Positions 1 through 9,177 of a stretch of 64,000 bases of DNA are shown here, piece after piece. Numbering within the stretch: position 1 is the stretch's first letter; each line of letters begins with the position of its first letter. Under the pieces are notes generated by a model. It saw only the letters and a list, made by a program, of their open reading frames with translations. It was not told where the DNA came from and did no database searches. The position numbers and the translations under genes are program-made. Source of the stretch: Oceanospirillum sp048270425 (GTDB taxonomy: Bacteria > Pseudomonadota > Gammaproteobacteria > Pseudomonadales > Halomonadaceae); assembly GCA_048270425.1 (NCBI GenBank), contig JBLWSY010000006.1, positions 62,001 through 126,000 on the forward strand, in the 5' to 3' direction.

Positions 1-1
1 A

Positions 2-397
2 GTATCGAATGCCGCTTTCACCATTTTGAAATGGCGAAAGCTATATGAATGTAAATCAAATGAGAATTTGATAGCAACATTGATTGCTATGGTTACATTG
101 AGTAGAGAATCTAGTGCTGTTAGTGTGCTATGGAGTATTGGTGAATTGTTAAATAACAATTTTTTACACAAGCCTCAGGTTGAATCGTTAAAAGAAGTTT
201 TACCTAAAATTTTTGATAATAGTAATTATAGTGTTGAGAAGCGTACACTAAATGAATCGGCAAATATATCGTTGTTGAGATCTGAGGTAGTGAGGTTGGC
301 CAAATATTTAAGTGATATCTCAGATGACAGTGAACTTGAAAGGGTTCTAAGTGAAGCTAAAGTTGACCCATTGCCTGAAGTAAGATTCGCAATTTAA
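2..397 (+). CDS. Hypothetical protein, 3' part only
   Basis: The reading frame is open from the first bases of the window, so the gene starts upstream; 131 residues and the stop are visible. An in-frame TTG at 26 could be a start, but the preceding codons also look coding. The protein is soluble and helical with a leucine-rich pattern, somewhat like HEAT/armadillo-type helices. I recognise no family. The sequence is AT-rich compared with the formate dehydrogenase genes, which suggests an accessory gene. It lies just left of the first REP-like repeat. Confidence 0.55.
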   Translation, partial: VSNAAFTILKWRKLYECKSNENLIATLIAMVTLSRESSAVSVLWSIGELLNNNFLHKPQVESLKEVLPKIFDNSNYSVEKRTLNESANISLLRSEVVRLAKYLSDISDDSELERVLSEAKVDPLPEVRFAI

Positions 398-498
398 TAA
401 TTATGATAGCTGAGATTTAAATGATAACTAAATTAGGGGTGGTTATGGCTTTCCCATGAAATGGCCAAGTATCCGTGTTGTAGTTTGCAATTCTACGT

Positions 499-560
499 GA
501 AATACGGGACACCCATAATTTATGCGTGCTGTAACCACGCGGAGCGTGGGTACAAGTTTA
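499..560. repeat. REP-like direct repeat, copy 1
   Basis: About 60 bp shared with copies at 1296-1356 and 1780-1840 in the same orientation. Each holds a short palindrome (CCACGC-GGA-GCGTGG) near the right end, as in REP elements mobilised by RAYT-type transposases. It is intergenic. Shorter versions of the palindrome recur at 62360 and 63690. Confidence 0.7.
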
Positions 561-576
561 TTTCTGGGTAGTGCGA

Positions 577-870
577 TTATTTCAAATGCTTCTGGGGCAG
601 CTGCGATTGCCCCAGAACGGCAACAACCAGAATAAAACCATCTTCTTTGGTGAAGTATGCGGTATGTTTGCCAATGGGGAAATAAAACCCACCAACATAA
701 ATATCATCACAACTTTTCCCAGCTGCTGGATTCTCGGCCAGCAACTGAAAGCTGTTCAGCAGTGTATCCCTATAGCTATGCCACTGTGCCTCTGAAAACT
801 GGCTTTCGGTATAGCTTTTGATTTTTCTTAGATGCGATTGCGCTAACTTGCTGAGTTTGTATTTTGCCAT
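577..870 (-). CDS. RelE/ParE-type toxin
   Basis: A 97-residue basic protein of the size and pattern of ParE/RelE-fold toxins. It has an N-terminal helical hairpin (LAQSHLRKIKSYTESQFS), a central segment LAENPAAGKS and a C-terminal strand-rich part (GKHTAYFTKEDGFILVVAVL). ParE proteins act on DNA gyrase and RelE proteins on translating mRNA; the sequence alone does not separate the two, but the helical hairpin favours ParE. It lies 6 bases downstream of its antitoxin gene, in the usual antitoxin-first order. The operon is expected to be repressed by the antitoxin-toxin complex. Confidence 0.82.
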   Translation of the reverse strand: MAKYKLSKLAQSHLRKIKSYTESQFSEAQWHSYRDTLLNSFQLLAENPAAGKSCDDIYVGGFYFPIGKHTAYFTKEDGFILVVAVLGQSQLPQKHLK

Positions 871-876
871 CGCGGG

Positions 877-1119
877 TTACAGCGCTTTCAGAAAACTTTC
901 GCCATCGGCGGCATCGCCCTGCGCCAGATCTTTTTGCCCGCTTTCAAAGCAGTGCTTCAGGTATTCGGCTTTCATCGCTTCCAGCTCTTCGTAGTCTCTG
1001 ATCGACATGACGACTACGGCATCTTTGCTGTTTTTGCTGATTTTTACGGGTTCCCGTTGTGCGTTCAGAAGCAGCTCGCCAAAATGACGTTTGGCGTCGT
1101 TTGCGGTTAATGTCTGCAT
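877..1119 (-). CDS. Phd/YefM-family antitoxin
   Basis: An 80-residue protein starting MQTLTANDAKRHFGELL, the Phd/YefM DNA-binding N-terminus, followed by the typical segment PVKISKNSKDAVVVMSIRDYEEL. The C-terminal half (from about residue 50) is acidic and should bind and neutralise the toxin at 577-870. The promoter should lie just right of 1119, between the gene and repeat copy 2, where Phd-type proteins usually autoregulate. The family call is strong from motif order; the partner call rests on adjacency. Confidence 0.85.
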   Translation of the reverse strand: MQTLTANDAKRHFGELLLNAQREPVKISKNSKDAVVVMSIRDYEELEAMKAEYLKHCFESGQKDLAQGDAADGESFLKAL

Positions 1120-1295
1120 GATCCGGCTCTCGGTTGGTGATTCAGCTTTTTAGTATAGTGGATCGTGCTAACAGGTTGAATTGATTAAATCGTGTGATCT
1201 GCTGATAATTGTCGGATGGCGCGCTAATCGCATGCGGTGCCGTTGTTGAGTGTGGTTTCCGGCGCTTATGCCGACCTACATTTTGTCCCGTCGTC

Positions 1296-1356
1296 GAAAT
1301 TCGGGACACCCATGATTTTCCGTAATGTAACCACGCGGAGCGTGGGTACAAGTTTA
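1296..1356. repeat. REP-like direct repeat, copy 2
   Basis: Second copy of the repeat at 499-560, nearly identical over the right 30 bp, including the CCACGC/GCGTGG palindrome. With copy 1 it brackets the toxin-antitoxin pair; with copy 3 it brackets the gene at 1451-1759. Confidence 0.7.
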
Positions 1357-1450
1357 ATATTTTGGTAACTGCTAGTAGGGACGCGCACTTGACCCAAAAT
1401 GTTACGTTTCCCAGCCAAGTGTTACAGGCGTTAGTGCCCGAGGGTTTTAT

Positions 1451-1759
1451 ATGCAAGATAAAATTGCGCTAGCTAAGAAGGTGCTTTCTGAGAATACAAA
1501 GGTGCTTTACGGGATATTTGGCATCATTGAGGCATCTGGTTATTTTCCACCACGAGATTTTCTGAATGAGTTTTTCTTGGGAGGAAGTGACCCCTGTGAT
1601 CAGGATGGAAGAATGGAGAGCTGGTTGCCATTTGCATTGAGTGCTGAGGAATACAACTTGATACAGTTGTGGTGGCACTCAAAATACCCGGGAACAGTTG
1701 TAGACAGCCTGAATTCTGAAAGTTGGAATGATTGGGTTCAGGAAATCCTGGAAAACTAG
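1451..1759 (+). CDS. Hypothetical protein, 102 aa
   Basis: A small soluble acidic protein with a tryptophan-rich C-terminal half (LIQLWWHSKYPG, ESWNDWV). No signal peptide or membrane segment. I do not recognise the family; size and composition resemble small orphan immunity-type proteins. It is flanked on both sides by the REP-like repeat and is read opposite to the toxin-antitoxin pair. No good ribosome-binding site is visible before the ATG at 1451. Confidence 0.55.
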   Translation: MQDKIALAKKVLSENTKVLYGIFGIIEASGYFPPRDFLNEFFLGGSDPCDQDGRMESWLPFALSAEEYNLIQLWWHSKYPGTVVDSLNSESWNDWVQEILEN

Positions 1760-1779
1760 CATGCCCAATTATTAAAAAT

Positions 1780-1840
1780 GAAATATGCGGCACCCATAAT
1801 TTATCCGTGATGTAACCGCGCGGAGCGTCGGTATAAGTCT
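1780..1840. repeat. REP-like direct repeat, copy 3
   Basis: Third copy of the 60-bp repeat, more diverged: the palindrome has changed to CGCGC/GCGTCG and is no longer perfect. Same orientation as copies 1 and 2. Confidence 0.6.
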
Positions 1841-1874
1841 AATCGCACGATTTTGCTGCGATGTTGAATGGTAC

Positions 1875-2030
1875 TTACCTGGCTTGATCTTCTTCAGTCC
1901 CAAGAACCCCTAACCCCATAAGAGCTTTTGCTCGACTTTTCCCGTAACCTGTCACAAAACGGTGATACACCTCTGGTTTAAAAAGCACAACTGGATTATT
2001 TTCACTTATCAGATAATCAGTTCTATGACG
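1875..2030 (-). pseudogene. Possible 51-codon coding remnant
   Basis: The minus strand is open for 51 codons ending in TAA, with a protein-like composition (KPEVYHRFVTGYGKSRAKAL). It lacks a start codon at its open end. It may be the C-terminal remnant of a lost gene. The rest of the 1841-2235 gap shows no other feature. Confidence 0.25.
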
Positions 2031-2235
2031 TTAAGGAACGATCTAAAGAAGTTCTTTTCTCTAAAGGACGTTGCTGCTATTTCAGCTAAAGCTCTGGATC
2101 ATTGCGAAATCACAAGGTATCGGCGACGATGACTTGGGATAGGAGGTTTAGGCTCCTGCCGTAAGGATGTTCACCGGTAAAGTGAATATAATGCCAATGG
2201 CTAGATGATATTCTTATCATAGAAAGGATTCTTGA

Positions 2236-3267
2236 ATGAAGGTTACTAAGAAAGACCTACTGGATGCTGTAAGTGAAAATATTATTTCATCAGAGCAGTC
2301 CGAAAAATTAATTGAATTTCTCAATAAGCGGCCAAACTCTACCCCTAGGTTTGATTTTACTCATGTCCTTTATTATATCGGAGGCATGATTGCCATCGGT
2401 GCAATGACCCTTTTTATGAATATAGGGTGGGAGTCCTTTGGTGGTCCTGGAATCGTTATTATTTCCTTACTTTATGCCCTGATCGGACTAAAGTTAACCA
2501 ATGTTTTTAAATCCAAAGGGCTAGATATCCCAGCCGGAATATCCGGGGCTTTTGTTATAGCATTAACACCCCTCGCGGTTTATGGCTTGCAGCATGCTTT
2601 AGGTGTCTGGCCAGATGACAGTGTCTATCGGGAATACCACCGTTATATTGAGTGGCATTGGCTATATATGGAGCTAAGTACGCTTTTGGTCGGTGTCATT
2701 ATCGCCTGGAAGTATAAGTATCCATTCCTGGTTATGCCTATTGCCGTAACGCTTTGGTACTTGAGTATGGATATTGCCGTCATGATTAATGGCGGAGACT
2801 ATAGTTGGACGCTTAGGGCTTTAGTATCTATGTACTCAGGGCTTTTTATGATCGCTTTAGCTTTTTGGGTTGATATCAGATCCCGTAACGTCGCCGATTA
2901 CTCTTTTTGGATATATCTTTTTGGTGTTATTGCTTTTTGGTTTGGGTTGTCTCTTCAATATTCAGATAGTGAGTTATCCAAGTTTTTATATTTTCTGGTT
3001 AATTTGTTTATGATTTTTATTGGGGTTGTCATTGTCAGAAAAGTATTTGTAGTATTTGGAGCATTAGGCTTCTCCAGTTATTTAGGTCATTTAGCATTCA
3101 ATGTGTTTGAAGATAGCTGGCTATTTCCGATTGCTTTAACAGTGCTAGGCTTGTTCGTTGTTTATTTGGGTGTTATTTGGCAAAAAAATGAGCTGGTAAT
3201 AACATCGAAAGCCAGAGAGTTTTTGCCAAAACCTATTCGTGAGTTGTTAGAGTCTAAACATGCATGA
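2236..3267 (+). CDS. DUF2157-like multi-pass membrane protein
   Basis: A 343-residue inner-membrane protein. A soluble N-terminus of about 40 residues (KKDLLDAVSENIISSEQSEKLIEF) precedes roughly eight to ten hydrophobic segments spread from residue 43 to 320. A short N-terminal helical domain followed by many hydrophobic helices is the layout of DUF2157-type proteins, whose function is unknown. The start is supported by AGAAAGGA upstream. Its last codons overlap the next small ORF at 3260. Confidence 0.6.
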   Translation: MKVTKKDLLDAVSENIISSEQSEKLIEFLNKRPNSTPRFDFTHVLYYIGGMIAIGAMTLFMNIGWESFGGPGIVIISLLYALIGLKLTNVFKSKGLDIPAGISGAFVIALTPLAVYGLQHALGVWPDDSVYREYHRYIEWHWLYMELSTLLVGVIIAWKYKYPFLVMPIAVTLWYLSMDIAVMINGGDYSWTLRALVSMYSGLFMIALAFWVDIRSRNVADYSFWIYLFGVIAFWFGLSLQYSDSELSKFLYFLVNLFMIFIGVVIVRKVFVVFGALGFSSYLGHLAFNVFEDSWLFPIALTVLGLFVVYLGVIWQKNELVITSKAREFLPKPIRELLESKHA

Positions 3268-3454
3268 TGCGACAAAACACTACAAAGAGTGTGTGTTCAC
3301 GTCTGTGAATATTGAGCATCTATTAGCGGTCTTAAAAAATGCCTGGAGCATTACCGAATCTGTTGAGTCAAGGACCTCTTTAGGTGCTCATTGGGGTTTC
3401 TTATTCGAAACCCCGGGTTCGTATTTCTATCTTGAGAGAAACTGGGAGTCATGA
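3260..3454 (+). CDS. Small hypothetical protein, 64 aa
   Basis: The ATG lies inside the end of the previous gene (8-base overlap), which suggests translational coupling. The product is soluble, with an aromatic C-terminus (HWGFLFETPGSYFYLERNWES). No family recognised. It may be a genuine small partner of the membrane protein or a truncated gene, since the sequence stops abruptly 60 bases before the next ORF. Confidence 0.4.
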   Translation: MHDATKHYKECVFTSVNIEHLLAVLKNAWSITESVESRTSLGAHWGFLFETPGSYFYLERNWES

Positions 3455-3517
3455 GATTTGATCAGCCTGATACTTGCTCTCATTGGCTGATATTTGAGGT
3501 TGACGGGTCAGAGTCCT

Positions 3518-4342
3518 ATGGAATTTGAAGAATACATAAGAAAATCGGAGATGGGTCGCCACAGCATTCAGGGGGACTTGGGAAAATTCACAAATCGGCC
3601 AGTTTCAGACTGTTTTTTGGGCGTTCCTCCTGATGATTTATACGGTAGAAAAGCGCTGATTGAGTTACCGGAAAAAGTCGTGGGGCTGCATCTTTGCCTG
3701 GGTTCCGATTGCGAAGAGGTTATAAGAGCCTTTGCCGCGTCGTCTATCCCTCAGCAACTTGAAAGGTTTTCGATTGGCGACAGCAGTTATGCCCTTGGTA
3801 AAGGCAGAGACTACTCTAAGGTCTCTGAAATTCTCTCCGGAATAGAATTCCCGAAGCTTAAAATATTTGAGTATGGCGTCTGGCAACTATTTTCAAACGC
3901 CCACACTTTGCTGGGGTGTCTGGGCGATGTAACGGGCTTGCTCAATCGAATGCCTAATCTGGAGGGATTGTCACTATCTGGCTGCTTTGAGTTAGTCGGT
4001 CCTCTGAATTTTCCCAGGTTGAAGAATTTTGATGTTGAGCTGGCCGATTGTGTAACAGGAATCAACGGTGGCTTTATATCGCAGGCGACTCTTTCACATC
4101 TACTATGCTCGGATTACCCCGCGCTTGAGGACTTTTTTCTCGACCTGGATTGTGAAGATAACCAATATGGCTATCAGTTTCCTGAGCAATTTCTGGAGGG
4201 TACGAGGCTTCCAGTGCTGCACCAACTGGAAATCACCGGCGGCTTTCTGGCTGGTGAGAAAGAGCGATTAATTCTCAGCCCGCTCTGTTCGAGAGCGACT
4301 AATCAAGGTCACTTCGAAGACATGTCGGTATCATCCTCTTAG
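3518..4342 (+). CDS. STM4015-like leucine-rich protein
   Basis: 274 residues from the ATG at 3518; a TTG at 3494 would add eight residues. The repeated pattern LSGIEFPKLKIFEYG, MPNLEGLSLSGCFEL, FPRLKNFDVELADC, LPVLHQLEITGGF is a run of irregular leucine-rich repeats, as in the STM4015 family of cytoplasmic proteins of unknown role. The C-terminus (last ~20 residues, RATNQGHFEDMSVSSS) loses the repeat pattern. This may reflect a frameshift near 4280-4300 and an originally longer protein. Confidence 0.5.
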   Translation: MEFEEYIRKSEMGRHSIQGDLGKFTNRPVSDCFLGVPPDDLYGRKALIELPEKVVGLHLCLGSDCEEVIRAFAASSIPQQLERFSIGDSSYALGKGRDYSKVSEILSGIEFPKLKIFEYGVWQLFSNAHTLLGCLGDVTGLLNRMPNLEGLSLSGCFELVGPLNFPRLKNFDVELADCVTGINGGFISQATLSHLLCSDYPALEDFFLDLDCEDNQYGYQFPEQFLEGTRLPVLHQLEITGGFLAGEKERLILSPLCSRATNQGHFEDMSVSSS

Positions 4343-4574
4343 CCCTAAAACAAACAGCACTAGGGTGCGGAAAAATCTGGGTTAATGAACAGCCCATAAA
4401 ACTCAGCTGCTTACCGGAAAAATAGTAATGAGGTCGATATGATAATGCTGGCCCATTTAAGGATTCGTCTTACTTCGCGTCTTACTTTGCTTTTAGGCAA
4501 TGGCTGAGTGTGCTGTAAGTCGTTCGTAGACAGTCTGATATCTGGGACGAATGTTGGTTTTTTAGGGAATTATT

Positions 4575-5648
4575 ATGAAGCAAAGAGTCACAGGGTTTGA
4601 CCTTGCAAGAGCTTTGGCCTTATTTGGCATGGTTATTGTGAACTTTAAAATTGCCATGAGCGCTACAACGGGAAGCGAGGCTTTAATCATTTTTTCAGGG
4701 CTTTTTGAAGGCCGTGCATCCGCCTTGTTTGTTATTCTTGCGGGAGTTGGTGTGACATTTCTGACCAATAAGGCAAGGAAGGTTGGTGAAAAAGAAGATG
4801 TCTTAGCTAATCGGTTAGCGCTGATAAAGCGCGGGCTGTTGCTGATTGCCGTCGGTCTTTTATATACCCCAATATGGGAGGCGGATATTCTGCATTTTTA
4901 TGGTTTTTACTTTTTAATAGCTGCAGCTCTCTTTATGGTTAATGACAGACTGCTGTTGTTTGCATCAATCATCTTTATGCTTTTGTTTCCTGTTTTAATG
5001 TTATTCGTTGATTATGAGAAGAACTGGGATTGGTCAACACTCGCCTATGAGAACTTCTGGTCATTTGATGGAATGATCAGACATATAATGTTTAATGGCT
5101 TTCATCCGGTGATTCCCTGGACCGCGTTTCTAATATTCGGAATGTGGCTGGGCAGACAGGATCTATCCAAGGCACGGATCAGAAACAGGCTGCTTTTTGG
5201 GGCGATCAGCACTTTTCTTGTTACTGAATTTGGCTTTTATTTGATAAGAAAAACCCTGGGTACGGTTCTGACAATGAACCCTGAAGAAGTGGCTTTTCTG
5301 TTTTCGACTTCGATCATACCGCCGTTACCACAATATATAATCTCAGCCGGTAGCTCCGCAGTTGTTGTGCTGATTGCCTGCCTATATGTCTCGGAGAGAT
5401 TTTCTGACAGCCTGATCCACAGATGGTTATATCAGACCGGACAACTGTCTTTAACCTTGTATGTTGCTCACGTCATTATGGGTATGGGGGTTCTTGAGGC
5501 CATCGGACGGTTAGAAAATCAGACAATAAATTTTTCACTGTTTAGCGCATTGGTATTCTGTGTTTGCGGAATGGCTTTTAGTGTCCTGTGGCTTAGAGTG
5601 TTTAAAACCGGGCCGTTAGAATGGCTTTTTCGTAGAGTTGCTGGTTGA
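4575..5648 (+). CDS. DUF418-family membrane protein
   Basis: 357 residues with about nine to ten membrane helices. The N-terminal signature RVTGFDLARALALFGMVIVNF and the central PVIPWTAFLIFGMWLGR are typical of the DUF1624/DUF418 acyltransferase-like membrane proteins related to heparan-alpha-glucosaminide N-acetyltransferase. The late segment GQLSLTLYVAHVIMGMGVLE matches the DUF418 domain. The substrate is unknown. A usable ribosome-binding site (AGGGAATTATT) precedes the ATG. It is a single gene with no clear operon partner. Confidence 0.75.
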   Translation: MKQRVTGFDLARALALFGMVIVNFKIAMSATTGSEALIIFSGLFEGRASALFVILAGVGVTFLTNKARKVGEKEDVLANRLALIKRGLLLIAVGLLYTPIWEADILHFYGFYFLIAAALFMVNDRLLLFASIIFMLLFPVLMLFVDYEKNWDWSTLAYENFWSFDGMIRHIMFNGFHPVIPWTAFLIFGMWLGRQDLSKARIRNRLLFGAISTFLVTEFGFYLIRKTLGTVLTMNPEEVAFLFSTSIIPPLPQYIISAGSSAVVVLIACLYVSERFSDSLIHRWLYQTGQLSLTLYVAHVIMGMGVLEAIGRLENQTINFSLFSALVFCVCGMAFSVLWLRVFKTGPLEWLFRRVAG

Positions 5649-5730
5649 GCGAGCCAGGTTGTTAGTCAGCATCTAATAAATATTGCGATTATTTTTCTTC
5701 AGTCGAAACAAACAGTTCTGTGGTTTTTTT

Positions 5731-6255
5731 ATGGATGACATCAGGTACATTTTTTTCTATCAGGAGTTGGTGCTGCCGAAATCTGATTTTCAGATTTCGG
5801 AGCAGTTTGGCAACTACATCAAGCTGAAATACCGTGACGGGCAGGAGTGTGAACCCTACGTTTATTTCCGACCAGTGAATGTCGAACCGGACGCGGATAA
5901 GCTTCACCGCTTCAGCGAATATCACTTTTCTGAGCTGCTGTTTGAGTGTTACGAAGGCCATACGCCGATTGTCTCCCGTGAGGTTACGGAAACCGACGAG
6001 CAAATTATTGTGAGCACTTGTTACGGGCTGTCTCATGAGGATGAAAGAGGACGGATTGAAGGGCTGAACTTCAGTTATTACGAAGTGATTAATGACGACG
6101 AGACGGATCCCGTCTATCACTATCAGGTGGAAAATGCGCTGGGTAAGCCGCTTCAATCCAGTATTCCCTCCCGCCCGCTGGATATCCCGGTAAACGGAAC
6201 GCTACGGGCAGAAGTGGTCGATGTACCCTTTGATGAGGTGATGGTGTTTCTCTGA
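5731..6255 (+). CDS. Hypothetical protein, 174 aa
   Basis: A soluble, strongly acidic protein beginning MDDIRYIFFYQELVLPKSD. A TTG at 5683 would extend it by 16 residues, but the added part reads like leader sequence, so the ATG at 5731 is preferred. No signal peptide or known motif is visible. The gene ends 38 bases before the convergent aminotransferase. Confidence 0.55.
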   Translation: MDDIRYIFFYQELVLPKSDFQISEQFGNYIKLKYRDGQECEPYVYFRPVNVEPDADKLHRFSEYHFSELLFECYEGHTPIVSREVTETDEQIIVSTCYGLSHEDERGRIEGLNFSYYEVINDDETDPVYHYQVENALGKPLQSSIPSRPLDIPVNGTLRAEVVDVPFDEVMVFL

Positions 6256-6293
6256 GCCGATGCCAATTGGGTGCTGTCAGATGGAATCAGTCA

Positions 6294-7406
6294 TTATCCG
6301 AGCGCAGCACCTAACCTTTCACAGGCGGTTTTCAGTTCTTCTTCACCGTACCAGGCAAAGCAGAGTCGCATGCTATTGCTGAACTGGCCTTTGGCGGAGC
6401 AAAGATTACCCGGCAAGTAGTTCACTCCGGCTTTTCTGGCTTGTTCCCGCACTGCTGATACATCCAGGTCATCGTTAAAGCTTAGCCACAGGAAGTAACC
6501 GCCTTGCGGCTTAGGCATCTCAATCTGGCCACCAAACGTGTTCTTCAGGCCTTGGTAGAGTGCCTCTGCGCGGGTGGCGTAGGTGCGGCGTAACATCGCC
6601 AGATTGTCCTGAAATTTCCCATTAGCCAGCAGAGACCCCACCAGGGCTGATGTCATAGGTGCCAGTCCGCCGCCACTCTGCAACAGAGCGGAGTCTCTTA
6701 GCAGGTCAAACAGTTCACCATTGCCCTGAATCCAGCCTAATCGAAGCCCCGGAGCCAGAATCTTAGAGAAAGACCCGATAGAGATCACGGGAGCCGATTG
6801 ATCGTAGCACGCCAATGGAGCGGGTGGCTTATCGGTAAAATAGAGTGACTGATATACCTCATCGGCGATCAATGGGCAGTTATGATCCCTTGCGAGTTTG
6901 ACCAGTGCCTGCCGACGCTGATGGCTTTGAGTAAGCCCTGTCGGGTTATGGAAGGTTGGAATGGTGTAGATAAAGGCCGGATTATGCACCTTGATCGCCC
7001 GTTCCAGTGCGCTCAGTTCAATACCCTCGTCATCCATTGGCAGGGCTATAACCTCAAAACCGCGGGCTTTAAACAGCTTAAGGGCAATAAAGTAACTGGG
7101 GTCTTCAACCAGAACGATTTGTTTGGTTTGGGTGGCTGACGTTAGCTGCGAGCAGATCATATCCAGCGCGTTGGATGAGCCGTTAGTGACCAGCAGATCT
7201 TCTTCACTGATCACTCGACCATAGTCCTTTGTTAGCCAGGCCGCCAGTTGTTGGCGAAATGGCTTGGCCCCGGCCTGTTCACCGTAAGCCAGGTTTTCTG
7301 CCTCAAGAGTGAGAGGGCGAAGCAGCTCAACGGGTAGCAGACTTGGCTCCGGATGGCCAACAGCCAGATCGATCAGATGAGTAGGGCGTGTAACCTGAAC
7401 AGACAT
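6294..7406 (-). CDS. PLP-dependent class I/II aminotransferase
   Basis: 370 residues from the ATG at 7406; an upstream in-frame start at 7460 adds 18 residues of poor quality. The fold-type I PLP signature is clear: AYGEQAGAKPFRQQLAAWL, the VTNGSSNALD cofactor loop, TIPTFHNPTGLT with the conserved asparagine, and the lysine that binds PLP in SIGSFSKILAPGLRLGW. The last resembles the 2-aminoadipate/aromatic transaminase (LysN/ARO8) group. Unlike MocR/PdxR regulators it has no N-terminal helix-turn-helix. It is a single gene, cytoplasmic. Confidence 0.85.
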   Translation of the reverse strand: MSVQVTRPTHLIDLAVGHPEPSLLPVELLRPLTLEAENLAYGEQAGAKPFRQQLAAWLTKDYGRVISEEDLLVTNGSSNALDMICSQLTSATQTKQIVLVEDPSYFIALKLFKARGFEVIALPMDDEGIELSALERAIKVHNPAFIYTIPTFHNPTGLTQSHQRRQALVKLARDHNCPLIADEVYQSLYFTDKPPAPLACYDQSAPVISIGSFSKILAPGLRLGWIQGNGELFDLLRDSALLQSGGGLAPMTSALVGSLLANGKFQDNLAMLRRTYATRAEALYQGLKNTFGGQIEMPKPQGGYFLWLSFNDDLDVSAVREQARKAGVNYLPGNLCSAKGQFSNSMRLCFAWYGEEELKTACERLGAALG

Positions 7407-7567
7407 TGCGGGCTCGCTTGGTATAACAGATGGACAGTAACCAGTGAAACAGATTCTCAATCTATCTTATTGATTTCTAAACAGCAAACTCAGGTCTTTG
7501 ATATGATAGGAGGCGTTTTAGAGTTTAAACGTCATTTTTAACAGCACAAAAGGAATAGGGACACTCT

Positions 7568-8632
7568 GTGGCTATGAAGAAAGTAAAAGCGTTATGGGAT
7601 TCAGCCGTTAAGGGTAAACGGGATATCGGTTCGCGGCCCGCTTTGATGACGCCTGAAGGTGTCATCTCAGTGTTTTATTACGGCTTTGGTAATAGCGGTA
7701 CGCTGTTCCGGTTGCACGATCTTGTTACTGGTGAGGTGAAGTGGGAGCAGGACCTTTCTGGAACCGCGAATCGCTTTGCAATGCACGATACGTCTCACTT
7801 TTATTTTCCGATGATGCAGGGAAGCGGACATTATTATTCATTAGATGGCTGCCTTCAGGCTGAGTATCGAGTCGGCAAGGCTAATATTTGGGCAATGTTA
7901 CCCTGCACCGGCAATGGCAATGAGGATGGTGCGGACGACGTTATTGTTAATGAGATTCATGGTGGTGCGTCTGGTGTCGAACGCATTCGGGTGACCGATG
8001 GGCAATCTCAGTGGCGAGCAGAGCTGGGTGAGGTGGTTAAAGCCCCTGTTAACGCGGATGGTGTCTATTATTGTGCCACCGCTGGCCGTATTGGGGATAA
8101 ATTTGATTTTGACGCACCCTACCAGTTTTTGGTTTATGCGCTGGATGAGGCTAGTGGTCAACTGCTTTGGCAGCAGCAGATTGACTACTATCCGTTAAGC
8201 TCTGCAATACATGGCCACATGCTGTTTATCGGATCAAGAAAAGGGCTTGTTGTGTTGGATCGACGCAGCGGACAGGTTGAACGAGTGCTGGAGCTGTCCC
8301 ACGATAACGCTGGTATTTATCAGATGATCGTCGCGGATAGTCGACTGTTTACCTTATCAGAGGCCGGTTATCTGTCGGTTTTTAATCTGGATAATCTAAG
8401 TCTTATCGCATCAGAGCAGCTGATTGATGGCAAAGGGCAAATGGCTGTTCAGGGGGGCTTTGTCTACCTTCAGAACCCCAACGGTAATGTCTTTGAGTAT
8501 GATATTGAGACACTGACTCCGCTGAGAGAGTTTTTTGTCCGCAAAGCTAAAGAGGCCTCACCGTCAATGATGCTGGCTGGCGACTATCTCTTTGTGAATA
8601 GCAAAAGCACATTTTATTGCTTTAAGCGGTGA
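7568..8632 (+). CDS. PQQ-like beta-propeller protein
   Basis: About 354 residues made of repeated propeller blades with the outer-strand pattern of quinoprotein-type repeats (SGQLLWQQQIDYY, RSGQVERVLELS). The GTG at 7568 suits the AGGGA spacing better than the ATG at 7574. There is no signal peptide or lipoprotein box, so unlike BamB-type proteins it should stay in the cytoplasm. The PQQ-binding tryptophan-docking repeats are not obvious, so it is unlikely to be an enzyme. Its role is unknown. Confidence 0.6.
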   Translation: MAMKKVKALWDSAVKGKRDIGSRPALMTPEGVISVFYYGFGNSGTLFRLHDLVTGEVKWEQDLSGTANRFAMHDTSHFYFPMMQGSGHYYSLDGCLQAEYRVGKANIWAMLPCTGNGNEDGADDVIVNEIHGGASGVERIRVTDGQSQWRAELGEVVKAPVNADGVYYCATAGRIGDKFDFDAPYQFLVYALDEASGQLLWQQQIDYYPLSSAIHGHMLFIGSRKGLVVLDRRSGQVERVLELSHDNAGIYQMIVADSRLFTLSEAGYLSVFNLDNLSLIASEQLIDGKGQMAVQGGFVYLQNPNGNVFEYDIETLTPLREFFVRKAKEASPSMMLAGDYLFVNSKSTFYCFKR

Positions 8633-8787
8633 GCGGATCGGCAAGCTTAATGCGCTGTGTTGACCTGCGTCAGGCTCTTTATTCTGCCTTTTTTCTGCTC
8701 GTTTACGCGATACAAACGCTGGGCTAAACTCATTTTCAGCCGTACCCGTAACAAGAAAAAATGCGAATTAAGCATCAGGAGGATGCG

Positions 8788-9147
8788 ATGACACCGATTG
8801 AAAGGACTGGCGCTAGGTTGGTGATGTTTCTTCATACCCCGGATGGCAGCGAAGGCAAGCCCGATATCATGCTGAAAGTCGGCAAAACGATCGCTGCTGA
8901 GGCCGCAAAGAGTTGGCATAAAGCCCGCTTTGCTAAGCTTGATCGTGATCTGGCGCATTATGTTGAAGCTTTTGAAGCCAGTACCCGTGATATTGATGCC
9001 TTTTTACACGGGACTCCACTTCGTGCCAGCGAGCATCTTCGGGAAGAGCTGGATGAGCTGGCTCCCATTGCCACTCGCTGTATCAGGAAGCTCAAACAGG
9101 ACCTGCTTTATATTCCTTGTTGCATGTCTCCGGATATTACCTGTTAA
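8788..9147 (+). CDS. Hypothetical protein, 119 aa
   Basis: A perfect AGGAGG at 8777-8782 sits 5 bases before the ATG at 8788, which decides the start. The product is helical and soluble, with a Cys-Cys pair near the C-terminus (YIPCCMSPDITC). No family recognised. It is followed by a strong intrinsic terminator at 9178, so it is probably a single transcription unit. Confidence 0.6.
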   Translation: MTPIERTGARLVMFLHTPDGSEGKPDIMLKVGKTIAAEAAKSWHKARFAKLDRDLAHYVEAFEASTRDIDAFLHGTPLRASEHLREELDELAPIATRCIRKLKQDLLYIPCCMSPDITC

Positions 9148-9177
9148 ACACCTTCTTTCGTCATCTGTCTGAAATGT

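Noticed and set aside
571..795. Plus-strand open frame of 74 codons
   Set aside because: Antisense to the ParE/RelE-type toxin gene, which has a recognised family and a partner.
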